Below, one piece after another: positions 1-12,063 of a stretch of DNA of 64,000 nt; within the stretch, counting starts at the first letter, position 1, and every line of letters starts with the position of its first letter. The notes below the pieces were generated by a model. That model was given only the letters and a program-made list of their open reading frames with translations. It ran no database searches and was not told the DNA's origin. This DNA is from RGIG3178 sp963674495. Its GTDB lineage: Bacteria > Bacillota > Clostridia > Christensenellales > QAND01. The DNA lies in NCBI GenBank assembly GCA_963674495.2, contig CAXXLG010000002.1:620001-684000 (forward strand), in the 5' to 3' direction. Made by a program: the position numbers and the translations under genes.

Positions 1-1127
1 CCAACTACCCCGGCGCAAACTTCTGGAAGGACTGGGAGCGCGATGTGCATTTTGAGTATATCCAGGAGGATGGCAAATTGGGCGTGGCGTTGGATGGCGG
101 TATCAAGATCTTTGGCGCGTACTCGCGCATGAAAGAACAAAAGGGCTTCAGCATATGGGCACGCAACCGCTACGGTACGGATACCATCCAATACCCATTT
201 TTTGATACGCGCCCCTATACCGAATACAAGACCATCGTACTGCGTGCCGGCGGACAGGACGCGACCCAGAGTAAAATCCGCGACATCGTCATCACCGATC
301 TCGTTAGAGAATACTCCAACATGGAGGTCTCGGCGTACAGGCAATGCGTGGTGTACATCAACGGCGCATATTGGGGCATCTACAACCTGCGCGAAAAGAT
401 CAACAAGTACATGATCGCGCAGCATAACGATGTGGCAGACCCCGAAAGCATCGACCTTCTGGTGGGCAACGGGCGCGTGATGGTGGGGGATAACTCTGAT
501 TACGACAATATGATCGACTACATCACGTCCAACGACATCACCGATCCGGCTGTGTATGCGCGTGTATGCGATTGGATGGACATGGAAAATTACATGGACT
601 GGATCATCTGCGAGGCATGGACCAACAACGCGGATCTCGGTAACGTCAAGTTCTGGCGTGTGCACGGCGAGGACGGCAAATGGCGTTGGATCTTCTACGA
701 TTTCTGCTGGGGTATGTACAACCCGACCATGGACGGTATCGCGCGCATGACCGATCCCGACGGGATGGGTGCGGGGCATGGCGTATCCACGGTATTGATA
801 CGCGCGCTGTTGAAAAACGATACGTTCAAGCAGCAGTTTCTACAACGGTGCGCACTGCATTTCAACACCACCTTTGCTCCTGATCGCGTGCAGGCAAAGA
901 TCAACGAATGTGTTGCCGCCATCGAGGACGAGATCGGGCGCGATCGCGAGCGGTGGGACAGCGGCACGGCCGAATCATGGCGCAATTCTCAAATCACAAA
1001 GATGGAAAGCTTTGCAAAGGTTCGCAGCGGGTATATGATCTATTTTGTACGCAAGTATTTTAATCTGACAGAAGCACAAACCGTTGATATATTCGGATCG
1101 GCCGGCGTTATACCGCCGGTAAGTTAG
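1..1127 (+). CDS. CotH-like spore-coat kinase family protein (5' end outside window)
   Basis: The reading frame is already open at base 3, so the start lies upstream. A GTG at 45 is internal. The visible 374 residues carry CotH-family signatures: an RAGGQD segment, an ING.YWGIYNLREKIN segment, and DLGNVKFWR followed by WRWIFYDFCWGMY, which corresponds to the Asp-containing kinase core. CotH proteins are atypical protein kinases. In Bacillus the family member phosphorylates spore-coat proteins, but in Clostridia CotH homologues also sit in surface or polyphosphate-like clusters. It ends 8 nt before a VTC-domain gene and 3' of that lies DUF4956, a recurrent three-gene neighbourhood. The family call is firm; the substrate is unknown. 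Confidence 0.85.
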   Translation, partial: NYPGANFWKDWERDVHFEYIQEDGKLGVALDGGIKIFGAYSRMKEQKGFSIWARNRYGTDTIQYPFFDTRPYTEYKTIVLRAGGQDATQSKIRDIVITDLVREYSNMEVSAYRQCVVYINGAYWGIYNLREKINKYMIAQHNDVADPESIDLLVGNGRVMVGDNSDYDNMIDYITSNDITDPAVYARVCDWMDMENYMDWIICEAWTNNADLGNVKFWRVHGEDGKWRWIFYDFCWGMYNPTMDGIARMTDPDGMGAGHGVSTVLIRALLKNDTFKQQFLQRCALHFNTTFAPDRVQAKINECVAAIEDEIGRDRERWDSGTAESWRNSQITKMESFAKVRSGYMIYFVRKYFNLTEAQTVDIFGSAGVIPPVS

Positions 1128-1135
1128 GAGGAAGC

Positions 1136-1819
1136 ATGGCCGGACAATTCCGACATGAGCTCAAGTACTACATCAACATGCAAGGATATCATTCGCTGCG
1201 CTGCCGCCTCAAGGGTGCTCTGCGGCCGGATGAACATGCCGGGGAAAGCGGAGATTATCACGTGCGTTCCCTCTATTTTGACGACATCGACAATACGTCT
1301 TTAGCCACCAAGATTGCGGGTGTGGACAACCGAGAGAAGTTTCGTGTGCGAATTTACAACAAATCCGAAGACATCATTCGTCTGGAGCGCAAGATTAAAC
1401 AAAATTCTTATATCCTCAAGCACAGCTGCGGGATAAGCCGCGACGAATACGACAAGATACTGCAAAAAGATGTCGGTTTTTTGTTAAATAAGCGTGCACT
1501 CCCTTGCGGTGCGGTGTATTATAATACCAAGAACCGTGGTCTGCATCCGGTCAAGATTGTGGACTATGTGCGCGAGGCGTACATCTATCCGATCGAAGAT
1601 GTGCGCATTACCTTTGATAAGGATTTGCGTATGGGCACCAATCTGAATATCTTTGACCAGGACATGCTGTCCGTACCCATGCTTGAAAATGGCCAGATGA
1701 TCCTTGAAGTCAAGTTCAATGCGTTTTTGCCCGGCTTCATCCGCAACCTTTTCTGTGAGATCGAATCCATGCAATGCGCCGTTTCCAAATATGCTATCTG
1801 TCGCAAGTATGATGTTTAA
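1136..1819 (+). CDS. VTC-domain (polyphosphate polymerase-like) protein
   Basis: 227 aa, with ATG preceded by an AGGAGG site. The sequence follows the VTC tunnel-fold domain: RHELKYYI at the N-terminus, RSLYFDD near residue 45, KFRVRIYN near 68, and RLERKIK near 83. These alternating basic and acidic strands line the triphosphate tunnel in the yeast Vtc4 polyphosphate polymerase. Bacterial members commonly sit beside CotH and DUF4956 genes, as here, and their product is not established. Soluble, with no signal peptide seen. It is probably co-transcribed with its neighbours (gaps of 8 and 15 nt). Confidence 0.88.
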   Translation: MAGQFRHELKYYINMQGYHSLRCRLKGALRPDEHAGESGDYHVRSLYFDDIDNTSLATKIAGVDNREKFRVRIYNKSEDIIRLERKIKQNSYILKHSCGISRDEYDKILQKDVGFLLNKRALPCGAVYYNTKNRGLHPVKIVDYVREAYIYPIEDVRITFDKDLRMGTNLNIFDQDMLSVPMLENGQMILEVKFNAFLPGFIRNLFCEIESMQCAVSKYAICRKYDV

Positions 1820-1834
1820 GCAGGAGGTTTTGTC

Positions 1835-2512
1835 ATGTCCGACATTCTAAACAGTCTCTTTTCTGGCCTGTCCAGCACGTTCTCCTTTGGGGATATCGGT
1901 ATTGTACGCATTCTTTTGACCATGGCTCTGGCGTTTGTCATCGGCCTGTTCATTTATTTTGTGTACCGTAAAACGTTTGCCGGCGTGATGTACTCGCGAA
2001 ACTTCGGCGTTTCGCTGGTGATGCTCACCATCATCACATCGTTTATCATCCTGCCCATCACCAGCAATCTGACGCTGTCTCTGGGCATGGTGGGCGCGCT
2101 GTCCATCGTTCGTTTTCGAACGGCCGTCAAAGACCCCATCGACACGGTGTACATGTTCTGGGCCATCGCGTCCGGCATTACGCTGGGCGCCAAGTTCTTT
2201 CTGCCCGCGCTTTTATCCACGCTGGTTATCGGACTGCTTTTGATCCTGCTAAACGGTATGCGTTTTCGCTCCACCATGCCATATCTGATGGTACTGCGTT
2301 TTGATGAAAGCGCGGCAAGTCACGTCAACGGCCTTTTGCGCCGCCTCCCCGATATCAACATCAAGAGCAAGACCGTATCCGCAAGCGGTGTGGAGCTAAC
2401 CATCGAACTGCGGTTGCGCGAATCGGACATGCAGATCGTTGACAGGTTTTTGGACATCCCCGGCGTTTTCGACGCCGCCATCATCAGCTACGGCGGCGAC
2501 ATTGTGGCATAA
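1835..2512 (+). CDS. DUF4956 family membrane protein
   Basis: 225 aa, ATG with an AGGAGG site. Hydrophobic segments lie at about residues 23-46, 60-80 and 108-140 (the last probably two helices), followed by a soluble C-terminal domain of about 80 residues. The short motif GALSIVRFRTAVKDP between helices is the DUF4956 hallmark. This family is encoded with VTC and CotH genes in many Firmicutes and is presumed to be the membrane partner of the VTC protein. That role is inferred from gene order only. Confidence 0.87.
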   Translation: MSDILNSLFSGLSSTFSFGDIGIVRILLTMALAFVIGLFIYFVYRKTFAGVMYSRNFGVSLVMLTIITSFIILPITSNLTLSLGMVGALSIVRFRTAVKDPIDTVYMFWAIASGITLGAKFFLPALLSTLVIGLLLILLNGMRFRSTMPYLMVLRFDESAASHVNGLLRRLPDINIKSKTVSASGVELTIELRLRESDMQIVDRFLDIPGVFDAAIISYGGDIVA

Positions 2513-2551
2513 ACATCAACTTGAAGGCACACCCCTTTTGGAGGGATTTTA

Positions 2552-3280
2552 ATGACCATACGCTATCTGTACCACAGCGGACTATCCATTGAATGCGATG
2601 AATGCACGGTCATCGTTGACTACTATCTGGACGAATGTGACGGTGCACGTAGTGTGCAAAACGGCGTGGTGGACGACGACTTGCTAACCCGGCCCGGCAA
2701 GTTCTATGTTTTGAGCTCGCACAGCCATGGCGATCATTTCAATCCCATCGTGCTCTCCTGGCAACAGAAGCGGTCGGATATTCAATACATCCTGAGCCAC
2801 GATATCCTTTTGTCCGGCAAAGTGCCGCAGGCAGACAACATACGGTTTTTAAACGCTGGCGAAGCGTATCGGGACAATTGCATATCGGTAGACGCGTTTG
2901 GCTCCACCGATTTGGGCGTATCCTTTGTCATTCGTCTATGCAGCAAGGTATTGTTTCACGCGGGTGATTTGAACAACTGGCACTGGAACCGGCAAGCGTC
3001 TTCGGACTTTGCGCAGCAGGCGGAACAGGCCTATCTTTTGGAGCTGTCCAAGATCTCACAAAACGCACCGCATTTGGATGTAGCGATGTTCCCCATCGAT
3101 CCCAGGCTCGGGCCGGATTGCGGGCGGGGCGCCGAGCAACTTATGCAGGCAATGGATGTGGATGCTTTGATCCCCATCCATTTTTCAACCGACAACGGTG
3201 AACCCGAGCGCTACAGGGCCGCGCACACGGAACAGCATGTGGTTCCGCTTGTGCAGCGGGGGCAAACGTACACGTTCTAA
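2552..3280 (+). CDS. MBL-fold metallo-hydrolase
   Basis: 242 aa, ATG with a GGAGG site 8 nt upstream. It has the metallo-beta-lactamase metal motif HSHGDHF near residue 57 and a second ligand region FHAGDLNNWHW near 135, so two bound metal ions are likely. It resembles the UlaG/YtnP-like soluble MBL hydrolases. The substrate cannot be read from sequence. It lies 39 nt after DUF4956 and may share that transcript. Confidence 0.85.
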   Translation: MTIRYLYHSGLSIECDECTVIVDYYLDECDGARSVQNGVVDDDLLTRPGKFYVLSSHSHGDHFNPIVLSWQQKRSDIQYILSHDILLSGKVPQADNIRFLNAGEAYRDNCISVDAFGSTDLGVSFVIRLCSKVLFHAGDLNNWHWNRQASSDFAQQAEQAYLLELSKISQNAPHLDVAMFPIDPRLGPDCGRGAEQLMQAMDVDALIPIHFSTDNGEPERYRAAHTEQHVVPLVQRGQTYTF

Positions 3281-3311
3281 TCATCGATCCATACGCGATG
3301 GGAAAGGAAGA

Positions 3312-3701
3312 ATGATCTTGCAGATTCAATCCACATTTGCACACTTCAACTTCAATGTCCTTGATTTGGACGCTTCGGTTGCTTTTTACCAAAAGGCATT
3401 GGGCCTAACCGTCAACCGTGAGCATGCCGCCAAGGACGGCCGCTTCGCCATGAAATATATGACCGACGGCGCCACCTCCTTTTTATTGGAGCTCACATGG
3501 CTTCGTGACTGGGACCGCCCGTACAATTTGGGTGACAACGAGATACACCTGTGCGTACACGTTCCATTGGAGCAGTACAAGGAAACACGTGAATTCCACC
3601 GGGAGATGGGCGTCATCTGCTATGAGAACTTCGACATGGATCTATATTTCATCGCCGATCCCGACGGGTACTGGATCGAGGTCACGCCCGATCACCGTTG
3701 A
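3312..3701 (+). CDS. VOC-family protein, lactoylglutathione-lyase-like
   Basis: 129 aa. The ATG at 3312 follows GGAAAGGAAG; upstream in-frame codons lack a ribosome site and overlap the MBL gene. A single glyoxalase fold runs from FAHFNFNVLDLDASVAFYQKALGL to YFIADPDGYWIEVTPDH, the usual paired beta-alpha-beta-beta-beta modules. The His near the start and the Glu of WIEV match metal ligands of glyoxalase I. The physiological substrate is uncertain because VOC proteins are diverse. A terminator hairpin follows. Confidence 0.8.
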   Translation: MILQIQSTFAHFNFNVLDLDASVAFYQKALGLTVNREHAAKDGRFAMKYMTDGATSFLLELTWLRDWDRPYNLGDNEIHLCVHVPLEQYKETREFHREMGVICYENFDMDLYFIADPDGYWIEVTPDHR

Positions 3702-3718
3702 TATCGTGATGGTACAAC

Positions 3719-3748
3719 AAAGGGAGGGCGATCGCGCCTTCCCTTTTC
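3719..3748 (+). terminator. Rho-independent terminator after VOC gene
   Basis: Inverted arms AAAGGGAGGGCG and CGCCTTCCCTTTT with a small loop and a short T run, 18 nt after the VOC stop codon. Confidence 0.7.
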
Positions 3749-3923
3749 GCATATTCAAATCACTCCGTACCACCATCGGGCAAACCCTCGCATTTTCATT
3801 CTTGTACCATGCGGACATACCCCATTGGGTACAATACCTTCAAGCGTTTGCAATCTGCAATTGACAAAAAAAACGTCGGCATGTACGATAAAATCAGTTC
3901 ATCAAAGAACGGGAGGCTTTTGG

Positions 3924-4355
3924 TTGAAACGAAACCTGTTTTTCGACACGCTAAACAAAGCACTTATTGGCATTGCAGCTGTCATGTTTTTTCTGTTGCG
4001 CTCGGCCTATACCTACGTATTGGCCGGTGTCTTTCTAGCGCTTGCGCTGGTTCGAGCCTTTTCCCGTGATTACCAGGCACGTCAGCGTGAAAATGATATT
4101 TTAATGAATTTCTTCGCACAACAAAAAGCGAAGGCCAATGCAAAAAATGCCACCAAGGTGCGCCGCATCCGTCCCGTGTACGAGGGCAAGGCCGGTGAAA
4201 CCACCGTAAAGAAAAAAAAGACCCCCAAGAGCGACAGCACCAATAAGGTTTACAAATGTCCCAAGTGCAAAAAGCCTCTGCGCGTGCCGCGTGGCAAGGG
4301 AAAGATTCTGATCACCTGCCAAAATTGCGGGCATAAATTCCAAAAGAAAACCTGA
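3924..4355 (+). CDS. Membrane protein with C-terminal zinc ribbon
   Basis: 143 aa, start chosen as TTG 3924 because GGGAGG lies 7 nt upstream; no ATG fits. Residues about 10-42 form two closely spaced hydrophobic stretches, followed by a basic, charged linker rich in Lys. The C-terminus has CPKCKKPLRVPRGKGK and CQNCGHKF, a CxxC-CxxC zinc ribbon of the type seen in many Clostridial membrane-anchored hypothetical proteins. Probably a membrane-anchored nucleic-acid or protein adaptor; no specific function is known. Confidence 0.75.
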   Translation: MKRNLFFDTLNKALIGIAAVMFFLLRSAYTYVLAGVFLALALVRAFSRDYQARQRENDILMNFFAQQKAKANAKNATKVRRIRPVYEGKAGETTVKKKKTPKSDSTNKVYKCPKCKKPLRVPRGKGKILITCQNCGHKFQKKT

Positions 4356-4413
4356 CGAAACACGCGTTGTCACACCACCTCTTGTTTGCTGATTGTTGAC
4401 GGATTGTATGGGG

Positions 4414-4442
4414 TTATCCACAATATCCACATCTTTTCCACA
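4414..4442 (+). promoter_or_regulatory. Cluster of three DnaA-box-like 9-mers
   Basis: TTATCCACA (4414-4422, perfect consensus) is followed directly by ATATCCACA (4423-4431) and by TTTTCCACA (4434-4442), each one mismatch from consensus and all in the same orientation. It lies in the intergenic region between two small genes, about 22 kb from dnaA. Such clusters outside oriC can titrate DnaA or regulate a nearby promoter. The sites are seen directly; the function is inferred. Confidence 0.5.
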
Positions 4443-4529
4443 GCATCGGCTTGGCCTTTGCAGTCTTTGCTTCATTTTATACGCGCATCATCCGCCAATT
4501 GTGGATGATGCTGTGAGAGGAGGTGCGTT

Positions 4530-4655
4530 ATGAGCAAGATTATTTGCACCGTCTGTTCCTGGGAAACGGATGTAGAAGGCGGTGTTGCAGCGTTGCCGGA
4601 TGATTTCGTTTGCCCAGTCTGCGGCGTCGGTAAGGACATGTTTGAAGATGCCTGA
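4530..4655 (+). CDS. Rubredoxin-like mini-protein, 41 aa
   Basis: ATG with AGAGGAGG 9 nt upstream. The product has ICTVCSW at residues 5-11 and FVCPVCGVGKDMFED at 26-40, that is, two CxxC pairs as in the iron-binding knuckles of rubredoxin, but with the connecting segment shortened to 41 residues in total (rubredoxins are about 52). Such rubredoxin-like proteins are usually electron carriers or metal-binding modules. A terminator follows at once, so it is probably monocistronic. A decayed second copy lies at 5796-5928. Confidence 0.8.
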   Translation: MSKIICTVCSWETDVEGGVAALPDDFVCPVCGVGKDMFEDA

Positions 4656-4672
4656 ATCAATGGAACAACAAA

Positions 4673-4702
4673 GAATGGGCGATTTGATCGCCCATTCCTT
4701 TG
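4673..4702 (+). terminator. Terminator after rubredoxin-like gene
   Basis: Perfect 11-bp arms GAATGGGCGAT / ATCGCCCATTC with a TTG loop (4673-4697), followed by a T-rich tract. Almost the same hairpin follows the decayed copy at 5949. Confidence 0.75.
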
Positions 4703-4725
4703 CGTTTTCAAGCTTTTGGCCCTCT

Positions 4726-5538
4726 TCACGGTGCCTGAAGCGGCACTCCCCCTTTGAGAAATTCCATCGCTTTGGGCTCCACATCAAACAGTTCTTTGAG
4801 TTTTTCGTATTCGCGCATTGCCTGCTGCGCCCTACGCTGGTTGAAAGGCCCCTTAACGGCCCGCAGCATCACGTTTTTGGGCGTTTCTCTCGTCGATACA
4901 TAGTCAAACAGCTCCGTCTTGTACCCCATTGCCTGTAAAATCAAGCTTCTCATCGTATCGGATACCATGTCTGCTATGCGTTCCTTATACACGTTATGTT
5001 TGGTCATGGCCGTGAACGGATGGCCTCTCATGTGCTCTCTGATAAAGTGCTGGCAACAGGAGACGGTCAGAATGTATTGGGCGTGCTCTTGTATTCCCTT
5101 GGCAATCGTCATGTCTGTGGCTGTGTTGCACGCGTGCAAACTGTAAACGATGTCAGGCCCATGCAGCTTCACATCGGCTATATCCGTACACAGAAATCGC
5201 ATGTTTTCAAAGCCCAGCGACTTAGCAACTTTTCCGGATCGACAGATGACATGGCGATTCCTGTCGATGCATACGAACTGCGTACGCACCCTGCCTTCCC
5301 TGCGCAGACAATGATTTGCGTAGAAAGAGAGATAGCTTCTCCCGCATGCACAGTCCACCAGTGTCAGCGTGCGCTTTTTAGAAAGCCTGTGCACGGCCTT
5401 GAGGATATGCGCGGCAAACGCTTCAATCTGGCGATGCTTGCCCCTCTTTTGCCAATACTCCGAGCCCTGCATGTTGAACAGGCCTATGGCGGCAAAAAAG
5501 CGATCCCTTTCGTTTTTATCCATATCAATAAACTCCAT
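4726..5538 (-). CDS. Class I SAM-dependent methyltransferase (Methyltransf_32-like)
   Basis: 270 aa. The ATG at 5538 was chosen because AAGGAAAGG lies just upstream; the frame extends further but without a site. A Rossmann methyltransferase core is visible: motif I LVDCACGRSYLSF at about 61-73, an acidic strand end FVCIDRN, LCTDIAD, and a motif IV-like region SLHACNTATD followed by ILTVSCCQH. The Cys-rich core with HACNTATD resembles the GSTCD/methyltransferase-32 group, whose substrates (probably RNA or protein) are poorly known. It lies convergent to and between the two rubredoxin-like copies. Confidence 0.78.
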   Translation of the reverse strand: MEFIDMDKNERDRFFAAIGLFNMQGSEYWQKRGKHRQIEAFAAHILKAVHRLSKKRTLTLVDCACGRSYLSFYANHCLRREGRVRTQFVCIDRNRHVICRSGKVAKSLGFENMRFLCTDIADVKLHGPDIVYSLHACNTATDMTIAKGIQEHAQYILTVSCCQHFIREHMRGHPFTAMTKHNVYKERIADMVSDTMRSLILQAMGYKTELFDYVSTRETPKNVMLRAVKGPFNQRRAQQAMREYEKLKELFDVEPKAMEFLKGGVPLQAP

Positions 5539-5795
5539 ATTGTACCTTTCCTTGTTTGGCTGGATGCGCGCCCGGCTTCCAGCCTTTCGTGCGCAATAAA
5601 AAACGGAAAAAGAATGCCAACCCAATCGCAGGATGCGCCAAAAGCGCCGTGCCGCATAAAACGCGGTACACTGCCTGCCGATTTGGTTGACGCTTGTCTC
5701 TTTTCCGCACTACTTAAGGTACAATACCGAGTAAGTGGACGGATTGCATTCCCCCTCTCATGGCGCCGATAATTTGCACAAAAATTCTATCACAG

Positions 5796-5928
5796 ATGAT
5801 GGCTATCATCAAACGTCCGTTGTTTCATCCATACCTCCGCTTTGGATGCGTACGGCGTTGCCGTATTGCCCGATGACTTCGCATGCCCCGTCGATGGCGT
5901 TTGCAAAGACATGCTTGAAGATGTCTGA
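5796..5928 (+). pseudogene. Decayed second copy of the rubredoxin-like gene
   Basis: The frame ending at TGA 5926-5928 reads VLPDDFACPVDGVCKDMLED, which matches LPDDFVCPVCGVGKDMFED of the intact gene at 4530. The first part is recognisable only with frameshifts: an ATG at 5799 gives MAIIK in another frame, and the homologous frame has a TGA at 5797. Two of the four Cys ligands are replaced (by His and Asp). It has no usable start and is followed by a near-identical terminator. Bases 5539-5795 upstream hold nothing else recognisable. Confidence 0.7.
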
Positions 5929-5948
5929 TCTGCTTTTCGGCATCCTGT

Positions 5949-5983
5949 CGAATGGGCGATGCTATCGCCCGTTCGTTTTTTTT
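5949..5983 (+). terminator. Terminator after decayed rubredoxin-like copy
   Basis: Arms CGAATGGGCGAT / ATCGCCCGTTCG with a GCT loop and a run of eight T. The stem matches that at 4673, showing that gene and terminator were duplicated together. Confidence 0.8.
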
Positions 5984-6243
5984 GACGTGTTTTCCTGCAA
6001 ACGCATAACGCTCTGGCATTGTGCAAATTGCACCTTGTCTTTTTAGGCAAAACGATTGGTTTCTTTCATCCTTACATTTGCGACGTGGACGATCATACTG
6101 GAATATTTTCATTGATAATCCATATACTATATTTTGTATGCGACAAATACGGGTTTCATTTCCATGCCTTGGTATATCTGGATATTCTTATCAAGATAAA
6201 GTACGCAATAATATGAATTACGTCAATTTTCCGTCAAAAGGTG
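5984..6243. other. AT-rich intergenic region upstream of rRNA promoter
   Basis: No gene, RNA or repeat recognised. It may act as an upstream AT-rich enhancer for the rRNA promoter, which starts at 6244. Confidence 0.4.
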
Positions 6244-6272
6244 TTGACATAGTGAGCGCGTCTTGTTAATAT
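6244..6272 (+). promoter_or_regulatory. rRNA operon sigma-A promoter
   Basis: TTGACA (6244-6249), a 17-bp spacer, and TAATAT (6267-6272). The consensus -35 box, optimal spacing and position 157 bp upstream of 16S fit a strong rrn promoter. Confidence 0.85.
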
Positions 6273-6328
6273 AGGTGAGCGTCCCAGGGGCGAAAAGCAA
6301 CCGGGGCGCTAGAGCACCTTCAAAACTG

Positions 6329-6341
6329 CATAGTAAATCCA
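6329..6341 (+). other. Pre-16S processing stem, 5' arm (3' arm at 8034-8046)
   Basis: CATAGTAAATCCA here is the exact reverse complement of TGGATTTACTATG at 8034-8046, so the two flank 16S and can pair in the precursor. Such stems are RNase III substrates in rRNA maturation. Confidence 0.75.
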
Positions 6342-6429
6342 AGCAAGAAAAGCAACAGCCAAGCGATTCCAAAGATAGAGCGACAGCCTGGACAAACAAA
6401 TTGGTGAAGACGCGTAAGCGTTAACATTT

Positions 6430-7969
<1,540 letters not shown>

Positions 7970-8110
7970 AGTAAGAAACATCCTTAGGGTGTACAAAAAA
8001 ACAGGCGTCGCGTTTGGAAACGCACGGCTGTACTGGATTTACTATGTGGCTTTGTGGGTGCACTTGCATCTACGAAGGCAAAAGTGGCGGGTAAACCATC
8101 ATGTGTTTAT

Positions 8111-8186
8111 GGGGGTGTAGCTCAGCCGGGAGAGCACCTGCTTTGCAAGCAGGGGGTCAGCGGTTCGAACCCGCTCATCTCCACCA
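8111..8186 (+). tRNA. tRNA-Ala (anticodon TGC)
   Basis: Complete cloverleaf in the 16S-23S spacer. Acceptor GGGGGTG pairs with CATCTCC (two G-U), the anticodon loop is CTTTGCAAG with TGC, the T-arm has GGTTCGAAC, and CCA is encoded. Confidence 0.95.
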
Positions 8187-8197
8187 AAAACTATCGT

Positions 8198-8274
<77 letters not shown>

Positions 8275-8293
8275 AGACAATGATTAATTTCAT

Positions 8294-8328
8294 TGTGCGC
8301 ACCTTGACAACTGCATAGAGAGAGAAAG
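8294..8328 (+). other. Pre-23S processing stem, 5' arm (3' arm at 11342-11371)
   Basis: TGCGCACCTTGACAACTGC continuing into ATAGAGAGAGAAAG is complementary, with a few mismatches and a 2-nt bulge, to CTTTCTCTATGCGGTTGTG continuing into AAGGTGCGCA at 11342-11371. The arms flank 23S. Confidence 0.75.
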
Positions 8329-8400
8329 AAAAACGCGAAGGCAATACAATAAAGAAACAATTGGGAATGCGAAAGCATGAACAGTTTCGTCAAAATTAGC

Positions 8401-11313
<2,913 letters not shown>

Positions 11314-11402
11314 AAAGCAGGTAGCCTTAGCGTCTGACAGACTTTCTCTATGCGGTTGTGAAGGTGCGCAACATCTTCAAACCATGAAAATGTTACCCAT
11401 TT

Positions 11403-11518
<116 letters not shown>

Positions 11519-11529
11519 TTCCAATATTA

Positions 11530-11563
11530 GAAGCCCATGCAAATGCATGGGCTTCATTTTTTT
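11530..11563 (+). terminator. rRNA operon terminator
   Basis: Arms GAAGCCCATGCA and TGCATGGGCTTC (11530-11555) are nearly contiguous and followed by ATTTTTTTAT. It lies 12 nt after 5S. Confidence 0.85.
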
Positions 11564-11621
11564 ATCTTTTGAGATTGCTATTTCATATAGGATGGCTTTA
11601 AGTCATAATTTGAGATAAAGT

Positions 11622-11809
11622 CGCAGTGGCCGTTTCAAGGGGGTTAGGGGATTGCTAAGGGGACCGGAAGTGAGCGCGCCCAGTGGGCGATGAAGCGAAC
11701 TGAAGGTTCTGAAGGCATGAGGTGCAGCCAAACGGCGGTGAAGGCTGAACCCATGTCATTCAGAGGGTGGAGGGAAATCGGAATCCCTCCCTGGCCCCTT
11801 GGTAAAAGA
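11622..11809 (+). repeat. Dispersed repeat R1, long copy
   Basis: Begins CGCAGTGGCCGTTTCAAGGG and ends CCCTGGCCCCTTGG. The same ends occur at 13612-13699 with the inside missing. The interior (ACCGGAAGTGAGCGC, AAGCGAACTGAAGGTTCTGAA) recurs on the opposite strand at 16786-16880. No coding capacity seen. It abuts a decayed 5S copy. It behaves like a non-coding mobile or MITE-like element, although clear terminal inverted repeats were not found. Confidence 0.65.
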
Positions 11810-11832
11810 ACGTTGCATATTCTTTTGCAAAA

Positions 11833-11931
11833 GGGCCATACTTTCCCATTCCAAACACAGAAGTGATGTCTTCCTACGCCGACAAACCTTGGCTGGCGAC
11901 GGCATGGGAAGATAGATCACTGCCAAATTCC
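11833..11931 (+). pseudogene. Decayed 5S rRNA copy (5' part missing)
   Basis: TTTCCCATTCCAAACACAGAAG and CTTGGCTGGCGACGGCATGG followed by GAAGATAGATCACTGCC correspond to the intact 5S at 11403-11518 but carry many substitutions. The first strand of the terminal helix is absent; in its place lies the end of repeat R1. A weak hairpin with CCCCCC/GGAGGG arms and a T run follows at 11942-11966. Not expected to give a functional 5S. Confidence 0.8.
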
Positions 11932-11982
11932 AAATTCAGTCCCCCCCGAATGGAGGGCTTTTTCTTTTGCTGCGAGTATTGC

Positions 11983-12015
11983 TGAAACAACAAAACCGTC
12001 CCCGTGCTTGCGTTA
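11983..12015 (+). repeat. Short dispersed repeat R2, copy 1
   Basis: GAAACAACAAAACCGTCCCC followed by GTGCTTGCG. Related copies lie at 12808, 13543 and 13724. They flank single genes in this accessory region. Confidence 0.6.
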
Positions 12016-12027
12016 ACAATAATCCGG

Positions 12028-12056
12028 TTGAATAAAGTGGCAAGAATTGATATACT
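12028..12056 (+). promoter_or_regulatory. Promoter of NlpC/P60-like gene
   Basis: TTGAAT (12028-12033), 17-bp spacer, TATACT (12051-12056). The predicted transcription start falls at or within 2 nt of the ATG at 12064, implying a leaderless message. Confidence 0.6.
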
Positions 12057-12063
12057 TTGTCAT

